A program made the position numbers and the translations under genes. From positions 1 to 39,984 of the forward strand of contig JAFRQF010000022.1 of NCBI GenBank assembly GCA_017428765.1: 39,984 bases of DNA, read 5' to 3'. Of the stretch, positions 1 to 8,697 are shown piece after piece. Every line of letters begins with the position of its first letter. Positions within the stretch are counted from its first letter, which is position 1. Under the pieces are notes generated by a model that saw only the letters and a list, made by a program, of their open reading frames with translations, was not told the origin of the DNA and did not search any database. The DNA is from Erysipelotrichaceae bacterium. Its GTDB lineage: Bacteria; Bacillota_I; Bacilli_A; Erysipelotrichales; Erysipelotrichaceae.

Positions 1-1
1 T

Positions 2-313
2 CACCACCACCACCATCACCACGGTCACCATCACCACCATCACGATGATGAGGATGAGATCTTCAAGAACCTGATCCTGGAACCGGAATACCGTTTCAGC
101 AAGGAAGAACTCGGACAGATCCTCTCCAGGATCCCGGAGGATATCATCCGTGTCAAGGGCTATGTTTTAGGTGAGAATGATAAGACGTTATATTTCAACT
201 ATGTCCTTAATGAATACAACATCTTTGAAGGTGAGCCGAAAGATAAGGCATTAGTTTCGATCATCGGTACAGAGATCGATGAGCACCTCTTCGAGGAACT
301 CTTCCATGATTAA
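2..313 (+). CDS. COG0523 (CobW-like) metal GTPase, C-terminal part
   Basis: The 5' end is cut off by the window; 103 residues remain. The first 14 visible residues are seven His, one Gly and six His, followed by an acidic DDEDE stretch, then a domain of about 85 residues with the pattern RVKGYVLGE...LYFNYVLNEYNIFEG that resembles the CobW_C domain. His-rich linkers between GTPase and CobW_C domains are typical of COG0523 proteins that insert or buffer zinc, so a metallochaperone role is likely; the G domain itself is outside the window. The stop codon overlaps the start of the next GTPase gene by 8 nt, so the two are cotranscribed and probably act in the same metal pathway. Family confident, metal identity inferred. 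Confidence 0.8.
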   Translation, partial: HHHHHHHGHHHHHHDDEDEIFKNLILEPEYRFSKEELGQILSRIPEDIIRVKGYVLGENDKTLYFNYVLNEYNIFEGEPKDKALVSIIGTEIDEHLFEELFHD

Positions 314-1238
314 GCCTGTCTACGTCTTTTCAGGTTTCCTGGATTCCGGCAAGACCACAGCGATCAAGGGGACCCTGTACAATCCGCGTTTCAACGAAGG
401 CGAGTCTTCTTTGATCATCTGTTTCGAGCAGGGCGATGAGGAGTACGATGAGAAGTTTCTCAAGCTCACCAACTCGCAGGTCCTCTATATGGATTCGATC
501 AACGAGCTGACGATCGAGAAGCAGAAGGAGATCGACAGGAAGTACAAGGGGATCGAAAGGATCTTTATCGAACTCAACGGCATGGAGGATGACAACATCC
601 TTTACCAGACGGGCTTCATCTCCGATTGGGAATTGGCCCAGACACTGACGACGATCGATGCGTCCAAGTTCAATCTCTATCTGGCAAACATGCGCCAGTT
701 CTTATACAACCATGTCGTCAATGCAGAAGTCGTTATCCTGAACCGTTCCGATGACTCAGATAAGCGTTTCTTACGTAACAACCTGAAATCGATCAATCAG
801 TATTCGGAACTGATCTACGAAGATAAGAACGGTAACGTTTCCAACAAGATCGAAGATGAACTCTTCGATGTCAGCAAAGACCTGGATATCTCGGATATGG
901 ACTACGGTCTCTGGTTTATGGATGCGGTCGACAATCCGATGAAGTATGACGGTAAGAACATCACCATCAAGGTCAAATATGCCGGAACGATCGAGGATGA
1001 ACAGAATGTCCTGATCATGGGCAGGAAGGCAATGGTCTGCTGTGCCAACGATATCACGGATATCGCGCTTCCTTGCATCGGCTTAAAGGAAAAGGATATC
1101 GATAAGAACAAGTATTATACGTTGAAAGGTGTCGGACATGTCGTAGAAAACGATGAGGGCATGAAGATCTGCGCCTTGCGGGTAAAGTCGTATAAAGAGG
1201 CGCAAACACCGAAAGATGAACTCGTGACGTTCAACTAG
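306..1238 (+). CDS. CobW-like P-loop GTPase with YcgQ-like C-terminal domain
   Basis: A 310-residue protein. Residues 10-17 (GFLDSGKT) form a Walker A loop of the SIMIBI/CobW class; FIELNG looks like the family's Walker B-side motif, and VILNRSD is a degenerate NKxD guanine-specificity motif. The C-terminal third has no CobW_C signature; instead it contains GRKAMVCCANDITDIALPC, resembling the Cys-Cys region at the end of the YcgQ/TIGR03943 (DUF1980) partners of YcgR-type permeases. The start at 306 was chosen because the Walker strand begins there and GAGGA at 291-295 gives good spacing; earlier codons run into the upstream gene. It follows another COG0523 GTPase directly. Metal handling is inferred; the C-terminal resemblance is from recall only. 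Confidence 0.75.
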   Translation: MIKPVYVFSGFLDSGKTTAIKGTLYNPRFNEGESSLIICFEQGDEEYDEKFLKLTNSQVLYMDSINELTIEKQKEIDRKYKGIERIFIELNGMEDDNILYQTGFISDWELAQTLTTIDASKFNLYLANMRQFLYNHVVNAEVVILNRSDDSDKRFLRNNLKSINQYSELIYEDKNGNVSNKIEDELFDVSKDLDISDMDYGLWFMDAVDNPMKYDGKNITIKVKYAGTIEDEQNVLIMGRKAMVCCANDITDIALPCIGLKEKDIDKNKYYTLKGVGHVVENDEGMKICALRVKSYKEAQTPKDELVTFN

Positions 1239-1246
1239 GAGGCAGC

Positions 1247-2083
1247 ATGAACATATTGAAAGCGATCCTTTTCGGGATCATCGAAGGAATCACCGAATGG
1301 ATGCCGATCTCTTCGACGGCACACATGAAGATACTGAACGTCTTTCTGCCTTTGGATGTATCGCCTGAATTCTATAACGTCTTTGAAGTCGTCATTCAGT
1401 TAGGCGCCATCCTGGCTCTGGTCATCGTTTTCTTCAACAAAATCTGGCCGTTCGGCCAGTCCAGGAATCCGTTGGGTGAAGGTATCTTGTCCTATATAAG
1501 GAAAGACAAGTTCATCCTGTGGCTCAAGATCATCGTTGCCTGCATCCCGGTCATCCTGTTCGAACTGATACTTGATGATCTGTTCACTTTCATCAACGAG
1601 AAGAATGAGATGACCTTCATCGGCTTTGCGCTGATCTTAGTCGGTATCGTCTTCATCGTTGTGGAAATGATGATCAAGGGAAAGAAATTCACCGTGACTT
1701 CCACCCGGCAGATCACATATCTGCAGGCACTGATCATCGGTCTGGCCCAGCTGACCGCTGCGATCTTCCCGGGCGTTTCCCGTTCCGGTGCCACGATCAT
1801 TGCCGCGTTGCTGTTAGGGATCTCAAGACCGACGGCGACCGAATTCACTTTCGAAGTGGCGATCCCGGTCATGTTCGGTGCATCCCTCATGGAAGTGCTG
1901 AAGTTCTCAGCTGCCGTCAGCTTTGGCGAAGTCATGACGCTGATCGTCGGCTGTTTGAGTGCGTTTGCGGTATCGTTGTTCATGATCCGCTTCGTGCTCA
2001 ATTACATCCGTAAGAATACCTTCAATATCTTCGGTCTTTACAGGATCCTGATGGGTATCATCATACTGATCTTTTTAAGATAA
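1247..2083 (+). CDS. uppP: Undecaprenyl-diphosphate phosphatase UppP (BacA)
   Basis: 278 residues, the usual family length, with about seven to eight hydrophobic segments. The two signature motifs are present: EGITEWMPISST near residue 13 and PGVSRSG near residue 175, which together form the active site facing the periplasmic side. The enzyme dephosphorylates undecaprenyl diphosphate so that the lipid carrier can be reused for peptidoglycan and other wall polymers; overexpression gives bacitracin resistance in other bacteria. AGGAGG lies 8 nt before the ATG, within the last bases of the GTPase gene region, and the next gene starts 1 nt after its stop, so it sits in the middle of an operon. 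Confidence 0.95.
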   Translation: MNILKAILFGIIEGITEWMPISSTAHMKILNVFLPLDVSPEFYNVFEVVIQLGAILALVIVFFNKIWPFGQSRNPLGEGILSYIRKDKFILWLKIIVACIPVILFELILDDLFTFINEKNEMTFIGFALILVGIVFIVVEMMIKGKKFTVTSTRQITYLQALIIGLAQLTAAIFPGVSRSGATIIAALLLGISRPTATEFTFEVAIPVMFGASLMEVLKFSAAVSFGEVMTLIVGCLSAFAVSLFMIRFVLNYIRKNTFNIFGLYRILMGIIILIFLR

Positions 2084-2084
2084 A

Positions 2085-3242
2085 ATGGATTTCAAACTCT
2101 TAGGCGCGACCTTTCTGGAAGGACTATTGTCCTTCTTCTCACCCTGCGTTCTTCCCCTGATCCCTTTGTACATCTCATATCTGGCAGGGGACAACAAGAC
2201 GGCAGATGAGGAAGGAAACATCACATATAAGACAGGAAAAGTGTTCATCACGACACTTTTCTTTGTTTTGGGGATCTGTCTTACCTTTGCGATCCTGGCC
2301 TTCTCGTTGAGCTATATCTCGCTTTTCTTAGAGACATATAGGGAGGTCATCTATATCGTCGGCGGTACATTGCTGGTGGTATTCGGTTTGCATGAGATCG
2401 GAGTCATCCATATCGATCTGTTAAGCAAGGAGTTCAAACCGAAACTGAAGATCGATCTTTCGAAGATGAACTTCTTCAAGGCCTTCTTATTGGGTTTCGT
2501 CTTCTCACTGGGCTGGTCGCCATGTATCGGTCCGATGCTGGCAAACGCCATGCTTCTGGCAGCATCAAGCCAGAACGGGTATCTGTATATCATCTCGTAT
2601 GGTCTTGGTCTGGTCATCCCGTTCCTTCTGACCGGCTTGTTTACAAACACGGTCTTGAATTTCATTTCAAAGAGAAAGAAGTTCATGAAATATGTCACGA
2701 TGATCTCCGGGATCGTCCTTCTGAGTTTCGGCGTCTATATGATCTATGATGCCGCCAGAAGCATTGACACATTGAAAAAGCTCGATGCGCCATCTTCGGA
2801 AAAGGAAGATATCGCAGCACGCCTGTTAAGCCAGGAGTTCAAAGATACGGACGGGAACACCTGGAAGCTTGAGGATCTGAAAGGGGAGTATATTTTCTTG
2901 AACTTCTCCGCCACATGGTGTGTATATTGTGATATGGAGCTTCCTGATCTGCAGGAATTTGCGGGACAGGGAGACGCGAAGTGCTTCATCGTCATGTCGC
3001 CTTTGAATGAGAACGGCGGCAAAGAAGATATTATGAAATTCGTACAGGAAAGAGATCTTAGCGTCCCGCTTCTGATCGATGAGGAAGGGGTCCTGTTCTA
3101 TTATCTGGGCGTCTCCTCATATCCGACGACCTATGTCATCGATCCGGACTCAAACTTCTTATGTTATGCCAACGGAGCGATGTCGCTTGACGGATTCAAC
3201 GGTCTGCTGGATTACGCAAAAGGCTTGTACGAAGCGGAATAA
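2085..3242 (+). CDS. CcdA-type thiol-disulfide transporter fused to a TlpA-like thioredoxin
   Basis: 385 residues. The N-terminal 230 residues are a six-helix CcdA/DsbD-beta domain with the paired redox cysteines in FFSPCVLPL (C21) and SLGWSPCIGP. A linker leads to a thioredoxin-fold domain with the active site ATWCVYCDMELP near residue 280 and the cis-proline loop SSYPTTYVID. CcdA proteins carry electrons from cytosolic thioredoxin across the membrane; the fused domain is probably the extracytoplasmic acceptor, so one polypeptide may do what CcdA plus ResA/TlpA do separately. The ATG follows the uppP stop by 1 nt. A rhodanese/thioredoxin lipoprotein at 29.2 kb could be one of its clients (inference). 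Confidence 0.9.
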   Translation: MDFKLLGATFLEGLLSFFSPCVLPLIPLYISYLAGDNKTADEEGNITYKTGKVFITTLFFVLGICLTFAILAFSLSYISLFLETYREVIYIVGGTLLVVFGLHEIGVIHIDLLSKEFKPKLKIDLSKMNFFKAFLLGFVFSLGWSPCIGPMLANAMLLAASSQNGYLYIISYGLGLVIPFLLTGLFTNTVLNFISKRKKFMKYVTMISGIVLLSFGVYMIYDAARSIDTLKKLDAPSSEKEDIAARLLSQEFKDTDGNTWKLEDLKGEYIFLNFSATWCVYCDMELPDLQEFAGQGDAKCFIVMSPLNENGGKEDIMKFVQERDLSVPLLIDEEGVLFYYLGVSSYPTTYVIDPDSNFLCYANGAMSLDGFNGLLDYAKGLYEAE

Positions 3243-3269
3243 AAAAATGATCTTCCTTTTGGAAGATCA
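3241..3269 (-). terminator. Intrinsic terminator of the GDPD gene
   Basis: Perfect 9-bp stem (3248-3256 with 3261-3269, loop TTTT) followed on the minus strand by seven T. The minus-strand stop codon (3267-3269) is the first triplet of the stem. It also lies just behind the plus-strand ccdA fusion gene but has no T-run in that direction. Confidence 0.85.
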
Positions 3270-4094
3270 CTCATTCAGGTCCTTGTTGTCAGGGAGCCAG
3301 GAATCGAAGATAAAGCACTGATAGAGGTGCTTTTTTTCTTGGAACTGCTTCTTTGATTTGACGGTCCAGGCAACGCATTCCGCTTTGAAGAGCTTCGACA
3401 TCAGCTGAAAGGAGAGGTTGTCTGATCCTTCCACATCGTAGGCGATGTAGTCAGGACGGGTCAGGAAGTTGAGGAGCAGGTAGGTCAGAGCGAAGGCGAC
3501 GGGTTTGGAGACTTTCGCATTCGGATCGTGGAGATAATCATAGGAGAGCTGTCCGCGTATGATCTGCGGTTCGTTCATCCTGAGGTATCTCACGACCATC
3601 GGATTGAACGATTCCATATTGTACAAGCCTTCATATCCGCGCATCATTTTGACTGTCTTTTGTGTCGTTTCGATGTATCTTCCTTCCGCCTTGATCTCGA
3701 TGACCAGCGGTGTATCGGGTTTGAGTACCTTCAGGACGTCTTCAAACAAAGGGATCTGTTCCTTCGTATCAAGAAGGGGATAGTTCAGCAGCTCCTCATA
3801 GGAACAATCGGTCAGGTTCTTATCGATGCCGGTCATCCGTTTCAAGGAGGCGTCATGGAAGACGACGAGCCTGTCGTCTGTCGTGAGCTGTACGTCGAGT
3901 TCGATGCCGAAGTCGTTTTCTACGGCTTTTCGGAATGCGATGAGGGAATTCTCCGGCACATCAATGTTGTTGAATAAGCCGCGATGGGCAAGGAATTTCT
4001 TCTCGTAGGCAGCAGATCTTCCTTTTCTGGATGTATCGGGATAGATCGCTATCAGATAGAGTACGATCAGTAATATCAGAAGTTTTATTATCAT
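3267..4094 (-). CDS. Glycerophosphodiester phosphodiesterase, membrane-anchored
   Basis: 275 residues. After a single N-terminal membrane helix (about residues 2-18) the protein has the GDPD signatures LAHRGLFNNIDVPENS, the metal-binding GIELDVQLTTDDRLVVFHD, and VIEIKAEG. The enzyme hydrolyses glycerophosphodiesters to glycerol-3-phosphate and an alcohol; the anchored form in Gram-positives often acts on the outer membrane face or on lipoteichoic-acid-type material (family knowledge). The start at 4094 is preferred: longer readings would run through the tuf terminator. There is no Shine-Dalgarno; TATAAT ends 6 nt before the ATG, so the mRNA may be leaderless. The stop is embedded in its own terminator. 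Confidence 0.9.
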   Translation of the reverse strand: MIIKLLILLIVLYLIAIYPDTSRKGRSAAYEKKFLAHRGLFNNIDVPENSLIAFRKAVENDFGIELDVQLTTDDRLVVFHDASLKRMTGIDKNLTDCSYEELLNYPLLDTKEQIPLFEDVLKVLKPDTPLVIEIKAEGRYIETTQKTVKMMRGYEGLYNMESFNPMVVRYLRMNEPQIIRGQLSYDYLHDPNAKVSKPVAFALTYLLLNFLTRPDYIAYDVEGSDNLSFQLMSKLFKAECVAWTVKSKKQFQEKKHLYQCFIFDSWLPDNKDLNE

Positions 4095-4100
4095 AACTAA

Positions 4101-4106
4101 ATTATA
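4101..4106 (-). promoter_or_regulatory. -10 box, leaderless-type promoter of GDPD gene
   Basis: TATAAT on the minus strand with spacer TTAGTT (6 nt) to the ATG at 4094. No convincing -35 and no ribosome binding site are seen. Confidence 0.6.
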
Positions 4107-4120
4107 GAACAGATAAGAAT

Positions 4121-4148
4121 AAAAAAACCTTCCGATTAGGGAAGGTTT
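4121..4148 (-). terminator. str operon / tuf terminator
   Basis: 9-bp perfect stem, AAACCTTCC at 4125-4133 paired with GGAAGGTTT at 4140-4148, 6-nt loop, then a T-run on the minus strand. It lies 24 nt after the tuf stop. Confidence 0.9.
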
Positions 4149-4171
4149 TATGTTAGACAATCAATCAGTTA

Positions 4172-5356
4172 TTATTTGATGATGTCGACAACAGAGCCGG
4201 AACCGACTGTTCTGCCGCCTTCACGAATAGAGAACTTAGTACCCTGTTCGATAGCGATCGGAGCGATCAGTTCAACAGTCATCTTGACGTTATCGCCAGG
4301 CATGACCATTTCAGCACCGCCTAAGTCTTTGACGATACCGGTAACGTCAGTTGTACGGAAATAGAACTGCGGACGGTAGTTAGCAACGAACGGTGTATGT
4401 CTGCCGCCTTCATCCTTAGTTAATACGTAAACCTGCGCAGTGAACTGCGTATGAGGAGTAACAGAACCCGGTTTTGCAAGGACCTGACCTCTTTCGATTT
4501 CATCACGGTTGACACCACGGAGCAGAGCACCGATGTTGTCACCAGCCTCAGCCTGGTCGAGCTGCTTGTGGAACATTTCAAGACCAGTGATGACTGTAGA
4601 TCTTGTTGGTCTTAAGCCGACGATTTCAACCTGGTCATTTAAGTGAGCGACACCACGTTCAACTCTACCTGTAGCAACTGTACCACGGCCGGAGATCGTG
4701 AAGACGTCTTCGACAGACATAAGGAATGGCTTGTCCATTTCTCTTGCAGGAGAAGGGATATAAGTATCGCAAGCTTCCATCAGTTCATCGATAGCTTTCT
4801 GAGCTTCAGGATCGCCTTCGAGAGCCTTTAATGCAGAACCACGGATGACCGGAGTATTATCGCCGTCGAATCCGTATTCGTCGAGCAGTTCTCTGACTTC
4901 CATTTCGACTAAGTCGATCAGTTCAGGATCGTCAACTGCATCACACTTGTTAAGGAATACTACGATGTAAGGAACACCGACCTGTCTAGCTAACAGGATG
5001 TGTTCACGAGTCTGAGGCATCGGTCCATCAGTTGCAGCAACAACCAGGATCGCACCATCCATCTGAGCGGCACCAGTGATCATGTTCTTGACATAGTCAG
5101 CATGTCCCGGGCAGTCGACATGAGCGTAGTGTCTCTTGTCAGTCTTATATTCAACGTGAGCGGTATTGATCGTGATACCACGAGCCTTCTCTTCAGGGGC
5201 TCCGTCGATCTGGTCATAAGCCTTGAATTCAGCCTGACCCTTTTCTGCTAATCTCTTAGTAATAGCAGCAGTTAAAGTTGTTTTACCATGGTCGACGTGA
5301 CCGATAGTACCGATATTGACATGTTCTAACGAACGGTCAAATTTCTCTTTTGCCAT
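4172..5356 (-). CDS. tuf: Elongation factor Tu
   Basis: 394 residues, normal EF-Tu length. GHVDHGKT (19-26) is the P-loop, DCPGHADY the G3 motif and NKCD the G4 motif, followed by the two beta-barrel domains ending in SGSVVDIIK. It delivers aminoacyl-tRNA to the ribosomal A site as a GTP complex. It is the last gene of the str operon, 65 nt after fusA, and has its own promoter in that gap (TTGCTA-17-TAAAAT), which would allow extra expression over the upstream ribosomal genes. AGGAGG is 12 nt before the ATG, rather far. Confidence 0.99.
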   Translation of the reverse strand: MAKEKFDRSLEHVNIGTIGHVDHGKTTLTAAITKRLAEKGQAEFKAYDQIDGAPEEKARGITINTAHVEYKTDKRHYAHVDCPGHADYVKNMITGAAQMDGAILVVAATDGPMPQTREHILLARQVGVPYIVVFLNKCDAVDDPELIDLVEMEVRELLDEYGFDGDNTPVIRGSALKALEGDPEAQKAIDELMEACDTYIPSPAREMDKPFLMSVEDVFTISGRGTVATGRVERGVAHLNDQVEIVGLRPTRSTVITGLEMFHKQLDQAEAGDNIGALLRGVNRDEIERGQVLAKPGSVTPHTQFTAQVYVLTKDEGGRHTPFVANYRPQFYFRTTDVTGIVKDLGGAEMVMPGDNVKMTVELIAPIAIEQGTKFSIREGGRTVGSGSVVDIIK

Positions 5357-5389
5357 CTAAAATTTATTCCTCCTAAATTTAACAATACT

Positions 5390-5418
5390 ATTTTAATCTA
5401 AAACACCTTATTTAGCAA
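5390..5418 (-). promoter_or_regulatory. Internal promoter for tuf
   Basis: On the minus strand TTGCTA (5418-5413), exactly 17 nt, then TAAAAT (5395-5390). It is located in the fusA-tuf gap and would produce a leader of about 27 nt containing AGGAGG. Confidence 0.65.
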
Positions 5419-5421
5419 TTG

Positions 5422-7515
5422 CTATCGGGCGTTTTTCTTAACGATTTCCTCGGCGATACTGGCTGGTACTTCCGAGTAGTGATCCATCTGCATCATGTAG
5501 TTTCCTCTGCCCTGAGTATTGGATCTCAGGTCAGTTGCATAACCGAACATCTGTGACAGAGGGATGTAGGCTCTGATGACAACAGCGTTTCCTCTTTCTT
5601 CCTGATCGTTGATATGACCGCGGCGTTTCGTGACGTCGCCCATGACGGTACCGAGGTACTCGGACGGGACGGTGATCTCGACGTCCATGATCGGTTCAAG
5701 GATGACAGGATCGCACTTCTTGGCTGCTTCCTTCAATGCTAAGCTTGCGGCTGTTTTGAAGGCCATTTCCGAAGAGTCAACTTCATGGTAGGAACCATCG
5801 AAGAGGGTAGCCTTGATGTCGACGACCGGATAACCGGCGATCAGACCGTTTTCAAGGGCTGCCTTCAAGCCTTCCATTGTCGGTTTGATATATTCTTTAG
5901 GAACGGTACCGCCGACAACGGCATCAATGAATTCGAATCCTTTGCCGGTCTCGTTCGGTTCGAACTTGATCCATACATGACCATACTGGCCACGGCCACC
6001 GGACTGTCTGACGAACTTGCCTTCGCAATCCGCCGCTTTTCTGATGGTCTCACGGTAAGCGACCTGCGGTTTACCGACATTGCATTCGACTTTGAATTCA
6101 CGTTTCATACGATCGACGATGATATCCAGGTGCAATTCACCCATACCGGCGATGATCGTCTGACCTGTCTCTTCATCCGTGTATGTCCTGAAGGTCGGGT
6201 CTTCTTCAGCCAGTTTGCCTAAGGCGATGTCCATCTTATCGGAATCGGCTTTTGTCTTAGGTTCGACTGACATCTGAATGACCGGCTCAGGGAATACCAT
6301 GGATTCTAAGATGATCGGATGTTTTTCATCGCACAGCGTATCACCTGTTGTCGTATTCTTTAAACCTACAGCTGCTGCGATATCGCCGGCATCGACTTCT
6401 TCGATATCTGCGCGATGGTTCGCGTGCATCTGTACCAATCTGCCAAATCTTTCTTTTGCGTCTTTTGTTGCATTGAGCACATAAGAACCGGCAGTGGCAA
6501 CACCTGAATAGACTCTGAAGTAAGTGAGTCTACCGACAAACGGGTCTGTCATGACTTTGAAAGCAAGAGCGGAGAACGGTTCAGAATCGCTTGCGTGTCT
6601 TTCCGCTTCATCTCCGAACTTCGTCGTACCCTTGATCGCCGGAACATCCAGCGGGGAAGGGAGGTACTCTACAACTGCATCAAGCAGGAGCTGAATGCCC
6701 TTGTTCTTGTATGCGGAACCGCAGAGGACCGGGAAGAACTCGGAAGTCAGAACAGCTTTTCTGATCGTGTTCTTGATCAGTTCGATCGAAGGCTCTTCGC
6801 CTTCCAGGAATGTCTCCATAAGTTCATCATCATAGTCGCAAAGCTTTTCGATCAGCTCGCTTCTCATGATCTCAGCTTCATCTTTGTACTGGTCTTCGAT
6901 CTCGGAAACTTTGATATCCGTTCCCTGATCGTTCGGGTACATGTACTGTTTTCTCTCTACCAGGTCGATGATACCGCGGAAGGTATTTTCCGCACCGATC
7001 GGCATCTGGATCGCAGCTGCTTTGGCAGCGAGCTTGTCTCCGATCGAATTGACTGACATCATGAAGTCAGCACCCGTAGCATCCATCTTATTGGCAAAGA
7101 CGATCCTAGGTACACCGTAAGTTGAAGCCTGTCTCCAGACTGTTTCCGTTTGTGGTTCAACACCTGCTTTGGCGTCCAATACCGTGACAGCACCATCAAG
7201 AACTCTCAGAGAACGTTCAACTTCGACTGTGAAGTCGACGTGTCCCGGAGTATCGATGATGTTGACCCTGGTCTTAGGAAGTTGATTCTTGGAACCCGGC
7301 CAGAAAGTCGTCGTAGCGGCTGAGGTGATCGTGATACCTCTTTCCTGTTCCTGTTCCATCCAGTCCATCTGGCTTGCGCCATCATGTGTTTCACCGATCT
7401 TGTGTGTTTTTCCGGTAAAGAAGAGAATTCTTTCGGTACAGGTAGTCTTACCTGCATCGATGTGCGCCATGATGCCAATATTTCTAGTGTTTTCTAAAGC
7501 ATATTGACGTGCCAT
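5422..7515 (-). CDS. fusA: Elongation factor G
   Basis: 697 residues, full length. AHIDAGKT (17-24) is the P-loop; DTPGHVDF and NKMD complete the GTPase signature, followed by domains II-V, including [14 protein letters not shown] and RRGHINDQE of domains IV-V. It catalyses tRNA/mRNA translocation and, with RRF, ribosome recycling. AAAGGAG precedes the ATG. It lies 22 nt downstream of rpsG in the conserved str operon order. Nothing unusual in the residues seen. Confidence 0.99.
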   Translation of the reverse strand: MARQYALENTRNIGIMAHIDAGKTTCTERILFFTGKTHKIGETHDGASQMDWMEQEQERGITITSAATTTFWPGSKNQLPKTRVNIIDTPGHVDFTVEVERSLRVLDGAVTVLDAKAGVEPQTETVWRQASTYGVPRIVFANKMDATGADFMMSVNSIGDKLAAKAAAIQMPIGAENTFRGIIDLVERKQYMYPNDQGTDIKVSEIEDQYKDEAEIMRSELIEKLCDYDDELMETFLEGEEPSIELIKNTIRKAVLTSEFFPVLCGSAYKNKGIQLLLDAVVEYLPSPLDVPAIKGTTKFGDEAERHASDSEPFSALAFKVMTDPFVGRLTYFRVYSGVATAGSYVLNATKDAKERFGRLVQMHANHRADIEEVDAGDIAAAVGLKNTTTGDTLCDEKHPIILESMVFPEPVIQMSVEPKTKADSDKMDIALGKLAEEDPTFRTYTDEETGQTIIAGMGELHLDIIVDRMKREFKVECNVGKPQVAYRETIRKAADCEGKFVRQSGGRGQYGHVWIKFEPNETGKGFEFIDAVVGGTVPKEYIKPTMEGLKAALENGLIAGYPVVDIKATLFDGSYHEVDSSEMAFKTAASLALKEAAKKCDPVILEPIMDVEITVPSEYLGTVMGDVTKRRGHINDQEERGNAVVIRAYIPLSQMFGYATDLRSNTQGRGNYMMQMDHYSEVPASIAEEIVKKNAR

Positions 7516-7537
7516 AACGTAATCTCCTTTCTATGAA

Positions 7538-8008
7538 TTACCAGCGATAATGAGCAAATGCTTTGTTTGCTTCAGCCATCTTATGAGTGTCTTCCTTCTT
7601 CTTGACGGACTGACCGACACCATTCGATGCATCAATGATCTCAGCGGCTAACCTCTGTTCCATCGTCTTTTCGCCTCTTAATCTGGAGTAGTTGACGATC
7701 CATCTTAAGCCCAGTGTGAGTCTTCTTTCATCAGAAACTTCAACAGGGACCTGGTAGTTAGCACCACCGACTCTTCTTAATTTCAATTCGAGTTCAGGCA
7801 TGACATTGTCCAATGCTTTTTCGAATACTTCCATTGGCTGAGAGCCTGTCTTCTTTTCTACGATGTCAAACGCATTGTAGAGGATGTTCTGTGCGACACC
7901 TTTTTTACCATCTAACATGATCTTGTTGATTAAACGTGTCACAAGCTTGGAATTGTAGATCGGGTCTACTAATACATCTCGTTTTGCAATATGTCCTTTT
8001 CTTGGCAT
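7538..8008 (-). CDS. rpsG: 30S ribosomal protein S7
   Basis: 156 residues, typical bacterial S7 beginning [18 protein letters not shown] and ending in the basic [15 protein letters not shown]. It nucleates assembly of the 30S head on the 3' domain of 16S rRNA and contacts E-site tRNA. It sits between rpsL (20 nt upstream) and fusA. In E. coli S7 is the autoregulator of this operon; whether that holds here cannot be seen. Confidence 0.99.
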   Translation of the reverse strand: MPRKGHIAKRDVLVDPIYNSKLVTRLINKIMLDGKKGVAQNILYNAFDIVEKKTGSQPMEVFEKALDNVMPELELKLRRVGGANYQVPVEVSDERRLTLGLRWIVNYSRLRGEKTMEQRLAAEIIDASNGVGQSVKKKEDTHKMAEANKAFAHYRW

Positions 8009-8028
8009 TTTTAATCTCCTTTCATGTT

Positions 8029-8439
8029 TTACTTAGGCTTTTTAGCGCCGTATAATGAACGACCCTGCATTCTGCCGTCAACACCGGCACAGTCGAGCGT
8101 GCCTCTGATGATGTGGTAACGAACACCCGGTAAATCCTTGACACGACCGCCACGGATCATGACAACGGAGTGTTCCTGCAGGTTGTGTCCGATACCAGGA
8201 ATGTAAGCTGTAACTTCCATACCGTTGGATAAACGAACACGGGCATACTTTCTTAACGCGGAGTTAGGCTTCTTAGGTGTCATCGTACCTACACGGGTGC
8301 AGACGCCTCTCTTCTGAGGGGAAGCCAGGTCGATCGGACGGTTCTTTAATGAGTTGTAACCCTTATTTAAAGCCGGTGCCTTTGACTTGAATGTTCTCGC
8401 AGTTCTGCCTTTTCTGATTAACTGATTGATTGTTGGCAT
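8029..8439 (-). CDS. rpsL: 30S ribosomal protein S12
   Basis: 136 residues. [12 protein letters not shown] is the standard beginning, so the ATG at 8439 is chosen; AAAGGAG lies 5 nt upstream, and the eight residues of an upstream in-frame extension are not S12-like. It contains [11 protein letters not shown], with the decoding-site lysine, and the loop around [15 protein letters not shown]12 lines the decoding centre and is the site of streptomycin resistance changes; the visible lysines are those of the sensitive type. It is the first gene of the str operon. Confidence 0.98.
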   Translation of the reverse strand: MPTINQLIRKGRTARTFKSKAPALNKGYNSLKNRPIDLASPQKRGVCTRVGTMTPKKPNSALRKYARVRLSNGMEVTAYIPGIGHNLQEHSVVMIRGGRVKDLPGVRYHIIRGTLDCAGVDGRMQGRSLYGAKKPK

Positions 8440-8459
8440 ATGTACTCCTTTCTTCACAT

Positions 8460-8521
8460 GCACACTTTCTCAGGTGTGCCAAATATCTGACTTAATTATG
8501 GATCCTCTCGGATCCTGTCAG
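8460..8521 (-). ncRNA. Structured 5' leader of the str operon
   Basis: The predicted leader (about 83 nt, 8522 to 8440) can fold into two hairpins. The first starts at the 5' end: CTGAC...GTCAG (8517-8521 with 8487-8491) closes a GGATCC-GAGA-GGATCC hairpin (8500-8515). The second is GCACAC with GTGTGC (8460-8479) with an 8-nt loop, ending about 8 nt before the Shine-Dalgarno. This may be an autoregulatory target or a 5' stability element; I do not recognise it as a named family. Confidence 0.5.
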
Positions 8522-8528
8522 CCTTTTA

Positions 8529-8557
8529 ATAGTAACAGGAAGGGATGGCAAAATCAA
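8529..8557 (-). promoter_or_regulatory. str operon promoter
   Basis: Minus strand: TTGATT (8557-8552), 17-nt spacer, TACTAT (8534-8529), preceded by TGT, i.e. an extended -10. The predicted start near 8522 falls at the base of the leader hairpin. Confidence 0.7.
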
Positions 8558-8659
8558 GCGAAAAATGCACATTTTATCGTGTTTTTTCAATAAAACGGAT
8601 TCAGCTGTGCCAAAACAGGATTTTGTAAGGGTTTTCCCTGTGTTACAGCCTGACTGTAA

Positions 8660-8665
8660 TATAAT
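8660..8665 (+). promoter_or_regulatory. -10 box of the pncB-nadE-nadD operon
   Basis: TATAAT at 8660-8665 with no clear -35 at the right spacing. The leader would be about 26 nt and carries AAGAGG before the ATG at 8698. No NAD-related operator was recognised. Confidence 0.5.
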
Positions 8666-8697
8666 AATAGGGAAGAAATAAAAAAAAGAGGTATCCA

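Noticed and set aside
2..60. His-rich coding tract as an artificial His tag or vector sequence
   Set aside because: It is interrupted by Gly, uses mixed CAC/CAT codons and continues into a natural CobW_C-like domain, as expected for COG0523 proteins.
4095..4160. Upstream extension of the GDPD gene to 4160
   Set aside because: The extra 22 codons are encoded by the tuf terminator hairpin and lack a ribosome binding site; the membrane helix begins at the ATG at 4094.
5785..7056. Long open frames on the plus strand over fusA
   Set aside because: They are opposite-strand shadows caused by the codon bias of fusA; no ribosome sites or recognisable domains.
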